Of a DNA stretch of 64,000 bases, positions 18,034 to 25,932 are shown one piece after another. The position numbers were made by a program, and so were the translations under genes. The DNA is from Haladaptatus sp. ZSTT2 (GTDB lineage: Archaea; Halobacteriota; Halobacteria; Halobacteriales; Halococcaceae): assembly GCF_037081775.1 (NCBI RefSeq), contig NZ_JBAMHQ010000002.1, positions 310,001 to 374,000 of the forward strand, written 5' to 3'. Position 1 is the stretch's first letter; every line of letters begins with the position of its first letter. The notes beneath the pieces are model-generated. The model had not been told where the DNA came from. It saw only the letters and a program-made list of their open reading frames with translations, and searched no databases.

Positions 18034-18813
18034 TTAGAGTTTCGCGGTCGCTTCCTGCGTCTCGAAGAGGTTGTCCCAAATCTCGTTGTGGAGGCGATTG
18101 AATTCGGGATTCTCACGGACGTTGCGTTCGTAGCGTGGGCGCTCGAACGGTACGTCGATGATGGTTTTGATGCGGCCGGGTCGGGCGCTCAGGACGATGA
18201 CCCGGTCTGAGAGGTAGACGGCTTCGTCGATGTCATGGGTGATGAACACGCACGTCTTCTGGTCTTGTGACCAAATCTTGAGGAGTTCGGTCTGCATCAA
18301 CTCGCGCGTCTGGGCGTCGAGTGCGCCGAACGGTTCGTCCATCAGGAGAATGTCCGGGTCGATGGCGAGCGCCCGGGCAAGCCCGACGCGCTGTTGCATC
18401 CCACCGGAGAGTTCGTAGGGGTAGGAGTCCTCGAAGCCTTTGAGACCCACGCGCTCTACGTACTTTTCTGCGATGCCTCGGCGCTCTCCTTTCGGCGTCC
18501 CCCCACATTCGAGGCCGAACTCGACGTTTTCGACCACAGACCGCCACGGAAAGAGGTTGAACGACTGGAACACCATGCCGCGGTCTTGCCCGGAGCCGCT
18601 CACGGGGTTGCCGTTAATCGTAATCTCTCCTTCGGTCGGTTCGATGAGTCCGTCGAGAATTCGAAGGAACGTCGTCTTCCCGCAGCCTGACGGGCCGACG
18701 ATGGTCGTAAACTCGCTGTCGCCAACGTCGATAGAGAGGTTGTCGAGTGCCTTTACCGCCTTCTCCCCGGTTCCGTAGATCTTGGTGATATTCTTCGCTT
18801 CCAGTGTGGCCAT
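18034..18813 (-). CDS. ABC transporter ATPase (SsuB/TauB type)
   Basis: A 259-residue ATPase energising an importer. Walker A is GPSGCGKTT (residues 40-48), signature LSGGMQQRV, Walker B LLMDEPFGALD, and H-loop FITHD. All catalytic positions are canonical. TATA-like box at 18838-18846, 28 nt upstream of the ATG. It belongs by family to the SBP-permease-permease operon at 11765-14624 but is transcribed separately, ahead of the ThDP enzyme gene (76 nt gap), so the importer's ATPase and the enzyme may be co-expressed. Confidence 0.93.
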   Translation of the reverse strand: MATLEAKNITKIYGTGEKAVKALDNLSIDVGDSEFTTIVGPSGCGKTTFLRILDGLIEPTEGEITINGNPVSGSGQDRGMVFQSFNLFPWRSVVENVEFGLECGGTPKGERRGIAEKYVERVGLKGFEDSYPYELSGGMQQRVGLARALAIDPDILLMDEPFGALDAQTRELMQTELLKIWSQDQKTCVFITHDIDEAVYLSDRVIVLSARPGRIKTIIDVPFERPRYERNVRENPEFNRLHNEIWDNLFETQEATAKL

Positions 18814-19189
18814 GCTGTGTAGGAGTGCGGGCTTCTCGTATATAAGTTTGCCACATGTTCACATATTGCGTCCGCCATGAGCGCCAGCGCGGGCGTCTCT
18901 CGGGACACGTGGGCAGGACGGGTGGAACAAAGATTTTTATATTGGTTCAATCTACTGGTAGTCGCCCTTGGCAACTCATATGGTAGCACACTGCCTTCAC
19001 AGCATGGGTACGTGTTGATACACCAGATGAGTAATTGTCAGGCACCCTGTCAAGAGGCACCGCTGTATCATGTGACTCGCATCCGGTTGGGGCCACGATG
19101 GTGAGCTCGTCGCGGCTCCGCTCGATGCGTTCTTCCGGACCGGTTGTTTCAAGACAAATGCTTATGGTCGCTATTAGCTATCTTCTCGC
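18814..19189. other. 376-nt intergenic region between ATPase and UbiD genes
   Basis: No convincing gene. It holds the minus-strand TATA of the ATPase gene (18838-18846), a TATA-like CTTATGG (19160-19166) 28 nt upstream of the UbiD start, and a third strong TATA-like run (TTTTTATATTGG, about 18931-18942) on the plus strand with nothing recognisable behind it except a 12-codon ORF. A small RNA or a long leader is possible; nothing in the sequence proves it. Confidence 0.4.
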
Positions 19190-20617
19190 ATGGCTCGAGA
19201 TTTACGAACCTTCCTCGACGAAGTAGACGGCGAAGGTGAACTGGCGGAGGTAACGGGCGCACATTGGGACGGCGAAATCGGGGCGATTACCGAACTCGTC
19301 GCAGAGAAAGGCGGCGGCCTCGGTGGCAAGGCGCTTCTGTTCGACGAAATCGGGGACTATCCCAAAGGCTCACGCATCGTCACGAACCTTTTTGGCTCGA
19401 TTAACCGCTCGCGGCTGGCGCTCAACCTAGAAGAGGGAATCACACCGCTCGGCATCGTCGACCGGTGGCGAAGCGAGTACAACAACTACGAAGGCATCGC
19501 GCCAACGGAGGTCGACCCTTCGACCGCCCCAATTCTCGACAACACCGTCACCGGCGACGACGTTGACGTATCGATGTTCCCGGTTCCGCACTGGCACAAG
19601 TCCGACGGTGGCCGCTACATCGGCACGGGCTGTACGGTCGTGACGCGCGACCCGGAGACCGGGTGGATAAACCTCGGCGTCTACCGCAGCATGATCGTGG
19701 ACGACTCGACCGTCTCGCTCTGGGTCGCCCCCGGCAAAGACGCCCGTATCCAGATGCAAAAGTACCACGAGCGCGGCGAGAACTGTCCGGTCGCCCTCAT
19801 CATCGGCCTCGACCCGTACACCTGGATTGCCTCTACGTGTACCGCTCGTCGTCAAGAAAGCGAGTACGACATTGCCGGCTGGCTCATGGACGAAGCCGTC
19901 GAAATCGTCGAGATGCCAGAGACTGGGCTTCCCGTCCCGGCGAACGCAGAAATCGTCCTCGAAGGCGAGATTCCGCCACTCGATGAGAAAAGCTGCGTCG
20001 ACGGCCCGTTCGGTGAATGGCCGGGCTACTCGACGCCCGCCCACGACAACACGCCGGTCATCGACGTGACTTCGATTTCCCACCGCGACGACCCGATTAT
20101 CCTGGGTCAACCGCCGCTCAAGCCGCCGTCTATCTACACCCTCGGCGTCCCGATTCGGACGGCTGGTGGTGTGTGGAACCAACTTGAGAACGCAGGCATC
20201 CCCGGCGTGACCGGCGTCTGGTCGCACATCATCGAACGTCCACAGTTCCTCGTCGTCTCCATCGACAAGCAGTATGTCGGCCACGGGAAGCAAGCGGGCC
20301 TCGCAGCCGCCGTGGTCGCAAACGGGGCCTACGGCGGGCGCTACGTCGTGGTCGTGGACGACGACATCGACATCACGAATCTCGAAGACGTGATTTGGGC
20401 GATGACGACGCGCTGTCCGGCAGACGAGATTGAAATCGTCGATGGCGTCTACACGAGTCCGCTCGACCCAACCATCACCGACCGCTCGCAGAACAAAGCG
20501 TCACGCGCCATCATCGACGCGACCATCCCGTACAACGGTGACTATCCGTCGGTCAACAAGTTCGATGACGACTACCGCGAAGAAATCGCGGAAAAGTGGA
20601 ACATCGACGACCTCTAA
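19190..20617 (+). CDS. UbiD-family prenyl-FMN-dependent decarboxylase, first copy
   Basis: A 475-residue enzyme of the UbiD family, which (de)carboxylates aromatic, heteroaromatic or alpha,beta-unsaturated acids using prenyl-FMN. Typical segments: RSMIVDDSTVSLWVAPGKD and the following GLDPYTWIASTC (cofactor and metal-site region), EGEIPP followed by GPFGEWPGY, and YGGRYVVVVDDDIDITNLEDV. Catalytic acidic residues lie in the EGEIPP and GPFGEW segments by family analogy. The start is leaderless behind CTTATGG. Tail-to-tail with the second UbiD gene (58-nt gap). Cofactor source is presumably UbiX at 6355. Confidence 0.93.
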   Translation: MARDLRTFLDEVDGEGELAEVTGAHWDGEIGAITELVAEKGGGLGGKALLFDEIGDYPKGSRIVTNLFGSINRSRLALNLEEGITPLGIVDRWRSEYNNYEGIAPTEVDPSTAPILDNTVTGDDVDVSMFPVPHWHKSDGGRYIGTGCTVVTRDPETGWINLGVYRSMIVDDSTVSLWVAPGKDARIQMQKYHERGENCPVALIIGLDPYTWIASTCTARRQESEYDIAGWLMDEAVEIVEMPETGLPVPANAEIVLEGEIPPLDEKSCVDGPFGEWPGYSTPAHDNTPVIDVTSISHRDDPIILGQPPLKPPSIYTLGVPIRTAGGVWNQLENAGIPGVTGVWSHIIERPQFLVVSIDKQYVGHGKQAGLAAAVVANGAYGGRYVVVVDDDIDITNLEDVIWAMTTRCPADEIEIVDGVYTSPLDPTITDRSQNKASRAIIDATIPYNGDYPSVNKFDDDYREEIAEKWNIDDL

Positions 20618-20675
20618 AGCCGCCTCTCTTTTCTTCTGTTGCAAAAACCGCCACGTCGAACCTGGTGTCGAGCGG

Positions 20676-22322
20676 TTATTCCTCGTCGAAATCGTCGTGG
20701 TCGAACACGTTCGAGTTCGGTTCCACGTCGTCAGATGACACCTGCTGGTCTTTCAGTTTCTCGCCCGTCTCGAAGTACCGCCCTTCGACGGCGAGTTTGG
20801 CCTCCTCACGGAGTTCGTCGTTCCACTCACCGAGCGAATAGCCGTACCACGGCATCTCTGGGTTGAGTTCGGGCAGTCCGAGTTCGTCCCAAATCTCCTT
20901 TGCGTGCTCCATGTACTCCTTTGCAGGGAGCGAAATCGGTGGCATTGGGTGTTTGAGCGTTGCGTCCCAGAGGATGGCAGAGTCGCTCGCCTCGCCGCGG
21001 TCGTCGCGTCGTGGCGCGTGGCCGACGCTGCGTCCTTTGATGATTTGGGTGTCTTCGTGGGGCTTCGAGCGGTAGCCAATCGCCCAGAAGACGGCGTCTA
21101 AGTTGTCCGGGTCGATGTCCTCGTCTACGGCGACGACGAACTTCCCGTGGGACGACCGGAACGACGCACACGCTGTGAGCGCCCGCCAGACGAGCGAGCG
21201 CTTCGTCCCGCGTTCCATCTGGATGATGATGAGTTTCCGCAGGTTCGTGAGCGGTTCGTGGAGCGTCACGTCTTTTACGCAGGTCAGTTTGCACTCCTCG
21301 CGCAGATGCTTCAGGAACAGTGGTTCGAGCGCTGTCTTCTTGATGACGCTGCTCTCACTCGGCGTCACCTGGCTGATGATGGAGGTGTACACCGCATCTT
21401 CGCGTTTCGTGATGCCGGTCACGTCCATCACCATGTTGTACTCCTTGTTGTTGATGAAGCCGTGTGATTCCCCGAACGGTGCTTCGGGTTCGAGCACGTC
21501 GGTTCGAATCTCGCCTTCGATGATGAGGTCTGCACGCGCTGGCACCATCACAGGTTGGGTTTTCCCTTCGACTTCGTGGATGGGTTCACCGACGAGGCCG
21601 CCGGAGACGGCCATCTCGTCTACGCCGAAGCCAAGCGACTGCGCCGAGGTGTAGGCAACGGCGGGTGGTGCGCTGACCGCGATGGCCGCCGGAAGCGTCT
21701 CTCCGCGCTCTTTTGCAACTTTCCAGTGTTCGTAGACGCCCTTGCCCCACTCGACAGAGGGGTTCATCCCCGTTCGTTTGCGCCCTTTGAGCTGTGCCCG
21801 GTAGATGCCGACGTTGCGAACACCCGTTTCAGGGTCGTGGGTGATGAACGCCGACATCGTCGTGTACGGTGCGTTGTCGAAGCCCGGTGTGGAGATGGGA
21901 ACCGGAATCCCGTCGAGTGCCTTGCCCGGCTCGTCTAAATCGCTCCCCGAGTAGACGATGTCGTGGACAGGAGCGTCCGCGCTGTCGACTTCGACGGGGT
22001 CGATTGGATTACTGAGTGCGTTGTCCCACTTCTGGTTCACCTCTGAAACGTCGACGCCAAGCCCGACGCCGTAGATGCTCGGATTGCCTGCAAGTGCGCC
22101 CACGGTCACCGGCATGTCGAACTTTTCGCCGTTCGAATCGACGATGTTGGTAAAGAGGAACGCTTTCCGGTCTTCTTCGGGGATGCCACCCCGGTACTGC
22201 CACCGTACCAGGGGATGGAGTTCTGTGTCCTTGTTGATTTCCCGGTCGACCCGGATTAAGAGGTCGCGCTCTGCGAGCGCCTCAAGATGTTCATTCATGT
22301 CATGGTATGACGAGCCAGCCAT
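20676..22322 (-). CDS. UbiD-family prenyl-FMN-dependent decarboxylase, second copy
   Basis: A 548-residue UbiD-family protein, about 70 residues longer than its neighbour and clearly divergent from it. Seen: SAPPAVAYTSAQSLGFGVDEMAVSGG around the metal/cofactor site, EGEIRTDVLEPEAPFGESHGF (written here in two parts of the same acidic segment), and HGKFVVAVDEDIDPDNLDAVFWAI. ATG 22322 is chosen: a textbook TATA box TTTATAAATA (22344-22353) sits 22-31 nt upstream, and the open frame beyond it has no family homology. An IclR-type dyad (22436-22452) lies 114 nt upstream, between this gene and the divergent IclR gene. Substrate unknown. Confidence 0.92.
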   Translation of the reverse strand: MAGSSYHDMNEHLEALAERDLLIRVDREINKDTELHPLVRWQYRGGIPEEDRKAFLFTNIVDSNGEKFDMPVTVGALAGNPSIYGVGLGVDVSEVNQKWDNALSNPIDPVEVDSADAPVHDIVYSGSDLDEPGKALDGIPVPISTPGFDNAPYTTMSAFITHDPETGVRNVGIYRAQLKGRKRTGMNPSVEWGKGVYEHWKVAKERGETLPAAIAVSAPPAVAYTSAQSLGFGVDEMAVSGGLVGEPIHEVEGKTQPVMVPARADLIIEGEIRTDVLEPEAPFGESHGFINNKEYNMVMDVTGITKREDAVYTSIISQVTPSESSVIKKTALEPLFLKHLREECKLTCVKDVTLHEPLTNLRKLIIIQMERGTKRSLVWRALTACASFRSSHGKFVVAVDEDIDPDNLDAVFWAIGYRSKPHEDTQIIKGRSVGHAPRRDDRGEASDSAILWDATLKHPMPPISLPAKEYMEHAKEIWDELGLPELNPEMPWYGYSLGEWNDELREEAKLAVEGRYFETGEKLKDQQVSSDDVEPNSNVFDHDDFDEE

Positions 22323-22343
22323 GCTAACTCCTCTATAGGGGCG

Positions 22344-22353
22344 TTTATAAATA
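22344..22353 (-). promoter_or_regulatory. TATA box of the second ubiD-family gene
   Basis: TTTATAAATA 22-31 nt upstream of ATG 22322. It decides that start over the longer frame and shows a leaderless message. Confidence 0.65.
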
Positions 22354-22435
22354 TTACTGCACTGGCAGGGAGCTCCCGTCTGACAGCTTCGGGCGCTCCT
22401 CGGAGAAAGCGACCCGGTTTCGCCCACGCTCCGAA

Positions 22436-22452
22436 ATTCTACAATGCGGAAT
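22436..22452. promoter_or_regulatory. 17-bp dyad ATTCTACAATGCGGAAT, putative IclR site 1
   Basis: Imperfect palindrome in the divergent promoter between the second ubiD gene and the IclR gene, 68-84 nt upstream of the IclR ATG. The same 17 bases recur exactly at 23303-23319, and a perfected palindromic version is at 23908-23924. IclR proteins often bind palindromes next to their own gene, so autoregulation and ubiD control are the natural reading (inference). Confidence 0.6.
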
Positions 22453-22519
22453 GGAATTTTCACGAATTTTCCTCTAGAACCAGGGACACAGCTATTACGG
22501 AGAACCCATACTGTCGGGT

Positions 22520-23287
22520 ATGCGTTCGAATACGAGCCGGTCTAGCGTGCAGGCTGTAGAGCGTACATTCAGTCTTCTCACCGCGCTCAAAGAGCTAGAT
22601 GGCGCTGGCATTGCAGATCTAGCAGACCACACGGGCTATGCGAACAGCACGATTCACCGGCATCTCACCACGCTCCATGACATCGGCTACGTCACGAAAG
22701 AGGGAACAACCTACAACCTCTCGCTTGGCTTCCTCGACTTCGGTGAGTACGCGCGGACGCGAAAAGAGATTCACCGCGTTGCGAAGCCAAAAATCGAAGA
22801 GCTCGCTGCGGAGACGAACGAACGCTGTCAGTTTGTGGTCGAAGAACACGGCTACGGCGTCTATGTCCACGTTGCAACCGGGCAACACGCGGTCGAAACC
22901 GACTCTCGCGTGGGGACGCGCCTCTACCTGCACGCAACCTCGGTTGGCAAGGCGATATTGGCCCATCTCCCTGCTCATCGAGTTGACGAAATCATCGACC
23001 AACGCGGGCTTCCCCAAATTACGCAGAACACGGTCACAGACCGCGATGCCTTATTCGCAGAACTCGAACAGATACGCGCAGACGGCATCGCGTGGAATCG
23101 CGAGGGGAACGTCGATGGGCTCCTCTCGGTTGGGTCGCCAATCATCGGGCCTGACGGGGATGTCGTCGGCTCAGTGAGCGTCTCTGGCCCTCGCTACCGG
23201 ATGGATAGAGAGCAGTTCGGGCGCGAGGTTGGCGAGCTGTTGCTTGGGGCAGCAAACGAAATCGAACTCAAATTAAAATATCAGTGA
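22520..23287 (+). CDS. IclR-family transcriptional regulator
   Basis: A 255-residue regulator. Residues about 8-70 form the winged helix-turn-helix (SVQAVERTFSLLTALKEL ... IADLADHTGYANSTIHRHL), and the rest is the IclR effector-binding domain, with VGKAILAHLP and GSVSVSGPR typical of it. It is divergent from the second ubiD gene and followed by the VOC gene on the opposite strand. Three 17-bp dyads lie at 22436, 23303 and 23908. Effectors of the family are often aromatic or organic acids of the regulated pathway, so this is the best candidate regulator for the UbiD/VOC genes. Confidence 0.94.
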   Translation: MRSNTSRSSVQAVERTFSLLTALKELDGAGIADLADHTGYANSTIHRHLTTLHDIGYVTKEGTTYNLSLGFLDFGEYARTRKEIHRVAKPKIEELAAETNERCQFVVEEHGYGVYVHVATGQHAVETDSRVGTRLYLHATSVGKAILAHLPAHRVDEIIDQRGLPQITQNTVTDRDALFAELEQIRADGIAWNREGNVDGLLSVGSPIIGPDGDVVGSVSVSGPRYRMDREQFGREVGELLLGAANEIELKLKYQ

Positions 23288-23302
23288 TTGACGAACCTTC
23301 AC

Positions 23303-23319
23303 ATTCTACAATGCGGAAT
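23303..23319. promoter_or_regulatory. 17-bp dyad ATTCTACAATGCGGAAT, putative IclR site 2
   Basis: Exact copy of site 1, 16 nt after the IclR stop codon and 867 nt from site 1, in the space between the convergent IclR and VOC genes. A degenerate relative, ATTCCACCATGGGGAAC, follows at 23415-23431. A site at a gene end is unusual for a simple promoter operator and could assist DNA looping. Confidence 0.55.
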
Positions 23320-23459
23320 GATGGTTGGTGAGAAACTGGAAATCCGTTTGCTCGTACGCATGAAATTCGGTGTTATGGGTGCTCTGGAGGGCGTTTCCAC
23401 GATATGGAATTGCCATTCCACCATGGGGAACGACTCTACGTGCTTTTGTTTCGACTCGC

Positions 23460-23849
23460 TTATTCGGGTGCTGGGCGCGAAATTTCGAGGATATAGCCGT
23501 CTGGGTCAGCAACGATGAACATCTCACGACCCCACGGGACGACCTGTGGCTCACAGCGAAGGTCGGCATCGACCGCGTCCAGCCCCTCGTAGGCTTCTTC
23601 CACGTCTTCGACCTCGAGGACGATGATTGCTCCGCTTCCCTTGGGTTCCTCGGGTGGCACCAGCCCGAAGCCATCGAGCGTTTGTGCGTCGAACTGTTTT
23701 TGCACCATGAGCTCGCACGACCCGGTCTCGAAGGTCGCATTCTGTTCGCCTCGATGGGTGACGGTCAGTCCCAACCCAGTTTCGTAGAACGCAACTGATT
23801 GTGCAACGTCTGCCACCTGCAAGAACACCTGTGCGAGGTTTTTCGTCAT
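23460..23849 (-). CDS. VOC-family (glyoxalase/dioxygenase fold) protein
   Basis: A 129-residue single-domain vicinal oxygen chelate protein. Seen: VFLQVADVAQSVAFYETGLGL at the N terminus (first beta-alpha-beta unit) and FIVADPDGYILEIS at the C terminus, whose Glu is the usual metal ligand. The first-strand His common in glyoxalase I is not obvious (Gln/Leu there), so the metal site may differ. A TATA-like AGATATTC lies 27-35 nt upstream of the ATG, and the palindrome at 23908 is just beyond it, in an activator-like position. Reaction unknown. Confidence 0.85.
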   Translation of the reverse strand: MTKNLAQVFLQVADVAQSVAFYETGLGLTVTHRGEQNATFETGSCELMVQKQFDAQTLDGFGLVPPEEPKGSGAIIVLEVEDVEEAYEGLDAVDADLRCEPQVVPWGREMFIVADPDGYILEISRPAPE

Positions 23850-24650
23850 CTCGTACGTGAACGGTTCCCACCCACGAATATCTTCTGGAGCGACAACCTC
23901 ACCGCTAATTCCACAATGTGGAATTCAACCGACTCCGGAGTGAATGAGGCTCTGGTCGATTCCTTTCGTGTCGAATCAGAGCCATACATAACGATGGTAC
24001 TATTGTTATGTTAAGGTGTGTCGGCTTCTGTGAGATGTACGAGGCATGTGAGCATAGCGCTCATATTGCAGCACTCGCAACACGTGTTCGGCAGAGCTGA
24101 ACAGACGGCTTCTGCAGTGGCCGGTTGGTGATTGGGGCGAATTCGAATATATGTCGGATTAATTTTTATTATGAAAATATTAGCAATTGCGACTACCTTG
24201 CTGTGCAGTGAGTGGGTTTTCACATTCCTGTGTGAGGGTTAACTGATCGGACGGGAGACAATTAACGAATTGGCCATCCCCACCGCTAATATTTTTAATT
24301 ACTCTAATTAATTACTGATTCCATCATGCAAACGCTCACTAATACTAAATACGCCTTATGAAAGCTGGATATTTACTATTTTCGCGCGATGTGCGGTATT
24401 ATACTTGTCTTAGATTGAATTCAATAACTCTCTAAGCTATAGAACTACAATCTATTTCGTGGAGCATTGTGGTGCATTTTTCGACTCTTTCGTTATGGCG
24501 CTAGTCTACCATATTCTATGTCCACTCTTTTCTCTGACATAGTTCAATCTAGAGAAATTGTGTCGCGAGCGTGTAGAGCAGTCGCTCACCGCCTTCGCTC
24601 TGTGTGCAGAAGGTGGCCTGAAAAAGGTGTATTCGTCGCGTGCTGTGTGG
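23850..24650. other. 801-nt AT-rich intergenic region
   Basis: No gene is supported. The first part holds the VOC promoter and the 23908 dyad. From about 24130 to 24490 the base composition is far richer in A+T than the surrounding genes, with several AT-only runs but no frame showing acidic haloarchaeal codon use. It separates the UbiD/IclR block from the biotin-enzyme block and may be a relic of an insertion or a regulatory region. Confidence 0.45.
23908..23924. promoter_or_regulatory. 17-bp perfect dyad ATTCCACAATGTGGAAT, putative IclR site 3
   Basis: A perfect odd palindrome (only the central base is unpaired), 59-75 nt upstream of the VOC ATG and upstream of its TATA-like element. It differs from sites 1 and 2 at two bases, each of which restores symmetry, as expected for the ideal operator. 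An upstream position suggests activation rather than occlusion. Confidence 0.6.
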
Positions 24651-24893
24651 TTACTCGACTTCGATCTCCATGAGTGGGTCGCCCGCTTCGATTTCAGATT
24701 CGTTGTCGACGAGAATTTTCGAGACGGTACCGTCGCTTTCGGCCGTCACTTCGTAGAAGTTCTTCATAACGCCGACGAGGCAGACCACATCGCCTGCGCT
24801 GACGTTGTCGCCTTCCTCTACGAACGCTGGGGTGTCTGGGTCTGATCTGCGGTAGAATACGCCTGGCATCGGAGCACTGATTGTTTCTTTCAT
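24651..24893 (-). CDS. Biotin carboxyl carrier protein (free-standing)
   Basis: An 80-residue biotinyl domain with nothing else attached. The biotinylation site reads GVMKN with Lys44 (canonical AMKM; the Met before Lys is kept). The fold's glycine turns are in place (EEGDNVSAGDVVC, SDGTVSKILV, EAGDPLMEIE). It carries carboxybiotin between the biotin carboxylase at 26957 and the carboxyltransferase-like pair PxpBC. 61 nt after the PxpC gene, same strand. Acetyl-CoA carboxylase BCCPs have a long N-terminal part; its absence fits the small carriers of pxp/accBC clusters. Confidence 0.9.
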   Translation of the reverse strand: MKETISAPMPGVFYRRSDPDTPAFVEEGDNVSAGDVVCLVGVMKNFYEVTAESDGTVSKILVDNESEIEAGDPLMEIEVE

Positions 24894-24954
24894 TATTGGT
24901 GTGTCGTTGGTTGGTTAGATAATTGTTGTGCAGACTATCCAGTTCGTGACGCTG

Positions 24955-25932
24955 TTAGGACGGTGTCACCGCCGCCTTGATGTCGGCTAGCACCGCCTCT
25001 TGTTCTTCGCGCGCAGCCAGCGCGTCATCCACGGAGACGTTGGTGAAGTACACCGACTGGTGGGTACGCCGCTGTGAGAGCTTACCGCGGTCTGCGCTGA
25101 TGACCGTCGCTACCGTGGCGTAACCGCCTCCCGTGACAGCATCGCGCATCACGACGATGGGCTGTTGTGGAATCTGAATCGACCCGACCGGGTAGCCGAG
25201 GTCGACCACGTTCGTCGGGTCCGTCCCCGCACCGAACGGCTGTTCGCGCTCTACGAACTCGAGTTCCGGGCCGGTGAGTCGGTAGCCAACGCGGTCTGCG
25301 TCAGCCGCGACTTTCCACTCCTCTGTGGTGAGGCGTTCTTTGCTTTCCTCCGTGAGCCGGTAGTCACAGAGGCCGATGACGATACGAATGTTCGCATCAT
25401 CATCGTCGTAGGTGGGAATGTCCTCGGCTGGCACCCGCGTGCCAACGAAGGCGTCTGCGTTCGCGGCTGGCTCTCCAACGGCGAGCACGTCGCCTTCTTC
25501 GAGCGCGCGCCCCTCGTGTCCGCCAATGCCGATGAGCGCGTAGGTAGAGCGACTGTCCATCACCGGTTCGACGTCGATGCCTCCCGCGACGGCGAGATAG
25601 GTTCGCGCGCCTGCGGTGGCGAACTGGAGCGCTAACTCGTCGCCTGCGTCGACGGCGACGGCCTCCCACATCGGAATCGCTTCGCCGTCGAGCGTCGCGG
25701 CCATCTCCGCGCCTGCGAGCGCGATGACGGTGTCTTCTTCGAAGCGCACCTCACAGCCCTTGTACGTCATTTCGAGCGTCGCGTGCTCTTCGTCGTTGCC
25801 AACGAGGTAGTTTGCGACGCTGTGGGCGAACTGGTCCATCGCGCCTGAGGGTGGGACGCCGATGTGATACTGACCGTAGCGGCCGTTGTCTTGAACGGTG
25901 GTCGAGAGGCCACCATCTAACACTTCAATCAT
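24955..25932 (-). CDS. pxpC: Biotin-dependent carboxyltransferase family protein PxpC/KipA
   Basis: A 325-residue member of the PxpC (KipA/urea amidolyase C) family: with PxpB and PxpA it forms ATP-dependent 5-oxoprolinase, and the same fold is the carboxyltransferase half of urea carboxylase. Seen: the start MIEVLDGGLSTTVQDNGR, the segment GVPPSGAMDQFAHSVANYLV and PVGSIQIPQQPIVVMRDAVT, all typical. ATG overlaps the stop of the PxpB gene by 4 nt. Context with a biotin carboxylase and BCCP leaves open either 5-oxoprolinase or a biotin-dependent carboxylase of a urea-like substrate. Confidence 0.91.
   Translation of the reverse strand: MIEVLDGGLSTTVQDNGRYGQYHIGVPPSGAMDQFAHSVANYLVGNDEEHATLEMTYKGCEVRFEEDTVIALAGAEMAATLDGEAIPMWEAVAVDAGDELALQFATAGARTYLAVAGGIDVEPVMDSRSTYALIGIGGHEGRALEEGDVLAVGEPAANADAFVGTRVPAEDIPTYDDDDANIRIVIGLCDYRLTEESKERLTTEEWKVAADADRVGYRLTGPELEFVEREQPFGAGTDPTNVVDLGYPVGSIQIPQQPIVVMRDAVTGGGYATVATVISADRGKLSQRRTHQSVYFTNVSVDDALAAREEQEAVLADIKAAVTPS

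Noticed and set aside
17958-18116. N-terminal extension of the ThDP enzyme
   Set aside because: The extra 53 codons overlap the ABC ATPase gene and have no family similarity; the normal start is at 17957.
18877-19104. A 75-codon frame upstream of the first ubiD gene
   Set aside because: Composition is unlike haloarchaeal proteins and it covers promoter elements; no homology recognised.
22323-22463. N-terminal extension of the second UbiD
   Set aside because: It contains the TATA box and the IclR-type dyad; the start at 22322 is supported by the promoter.
24011-24223. A 70-codon frame with a CCECC cluster in the AT-rich gap
   Set aside because: No start signal, no acidic bias, no recognisable domain; likely random in AT-rich DNA.
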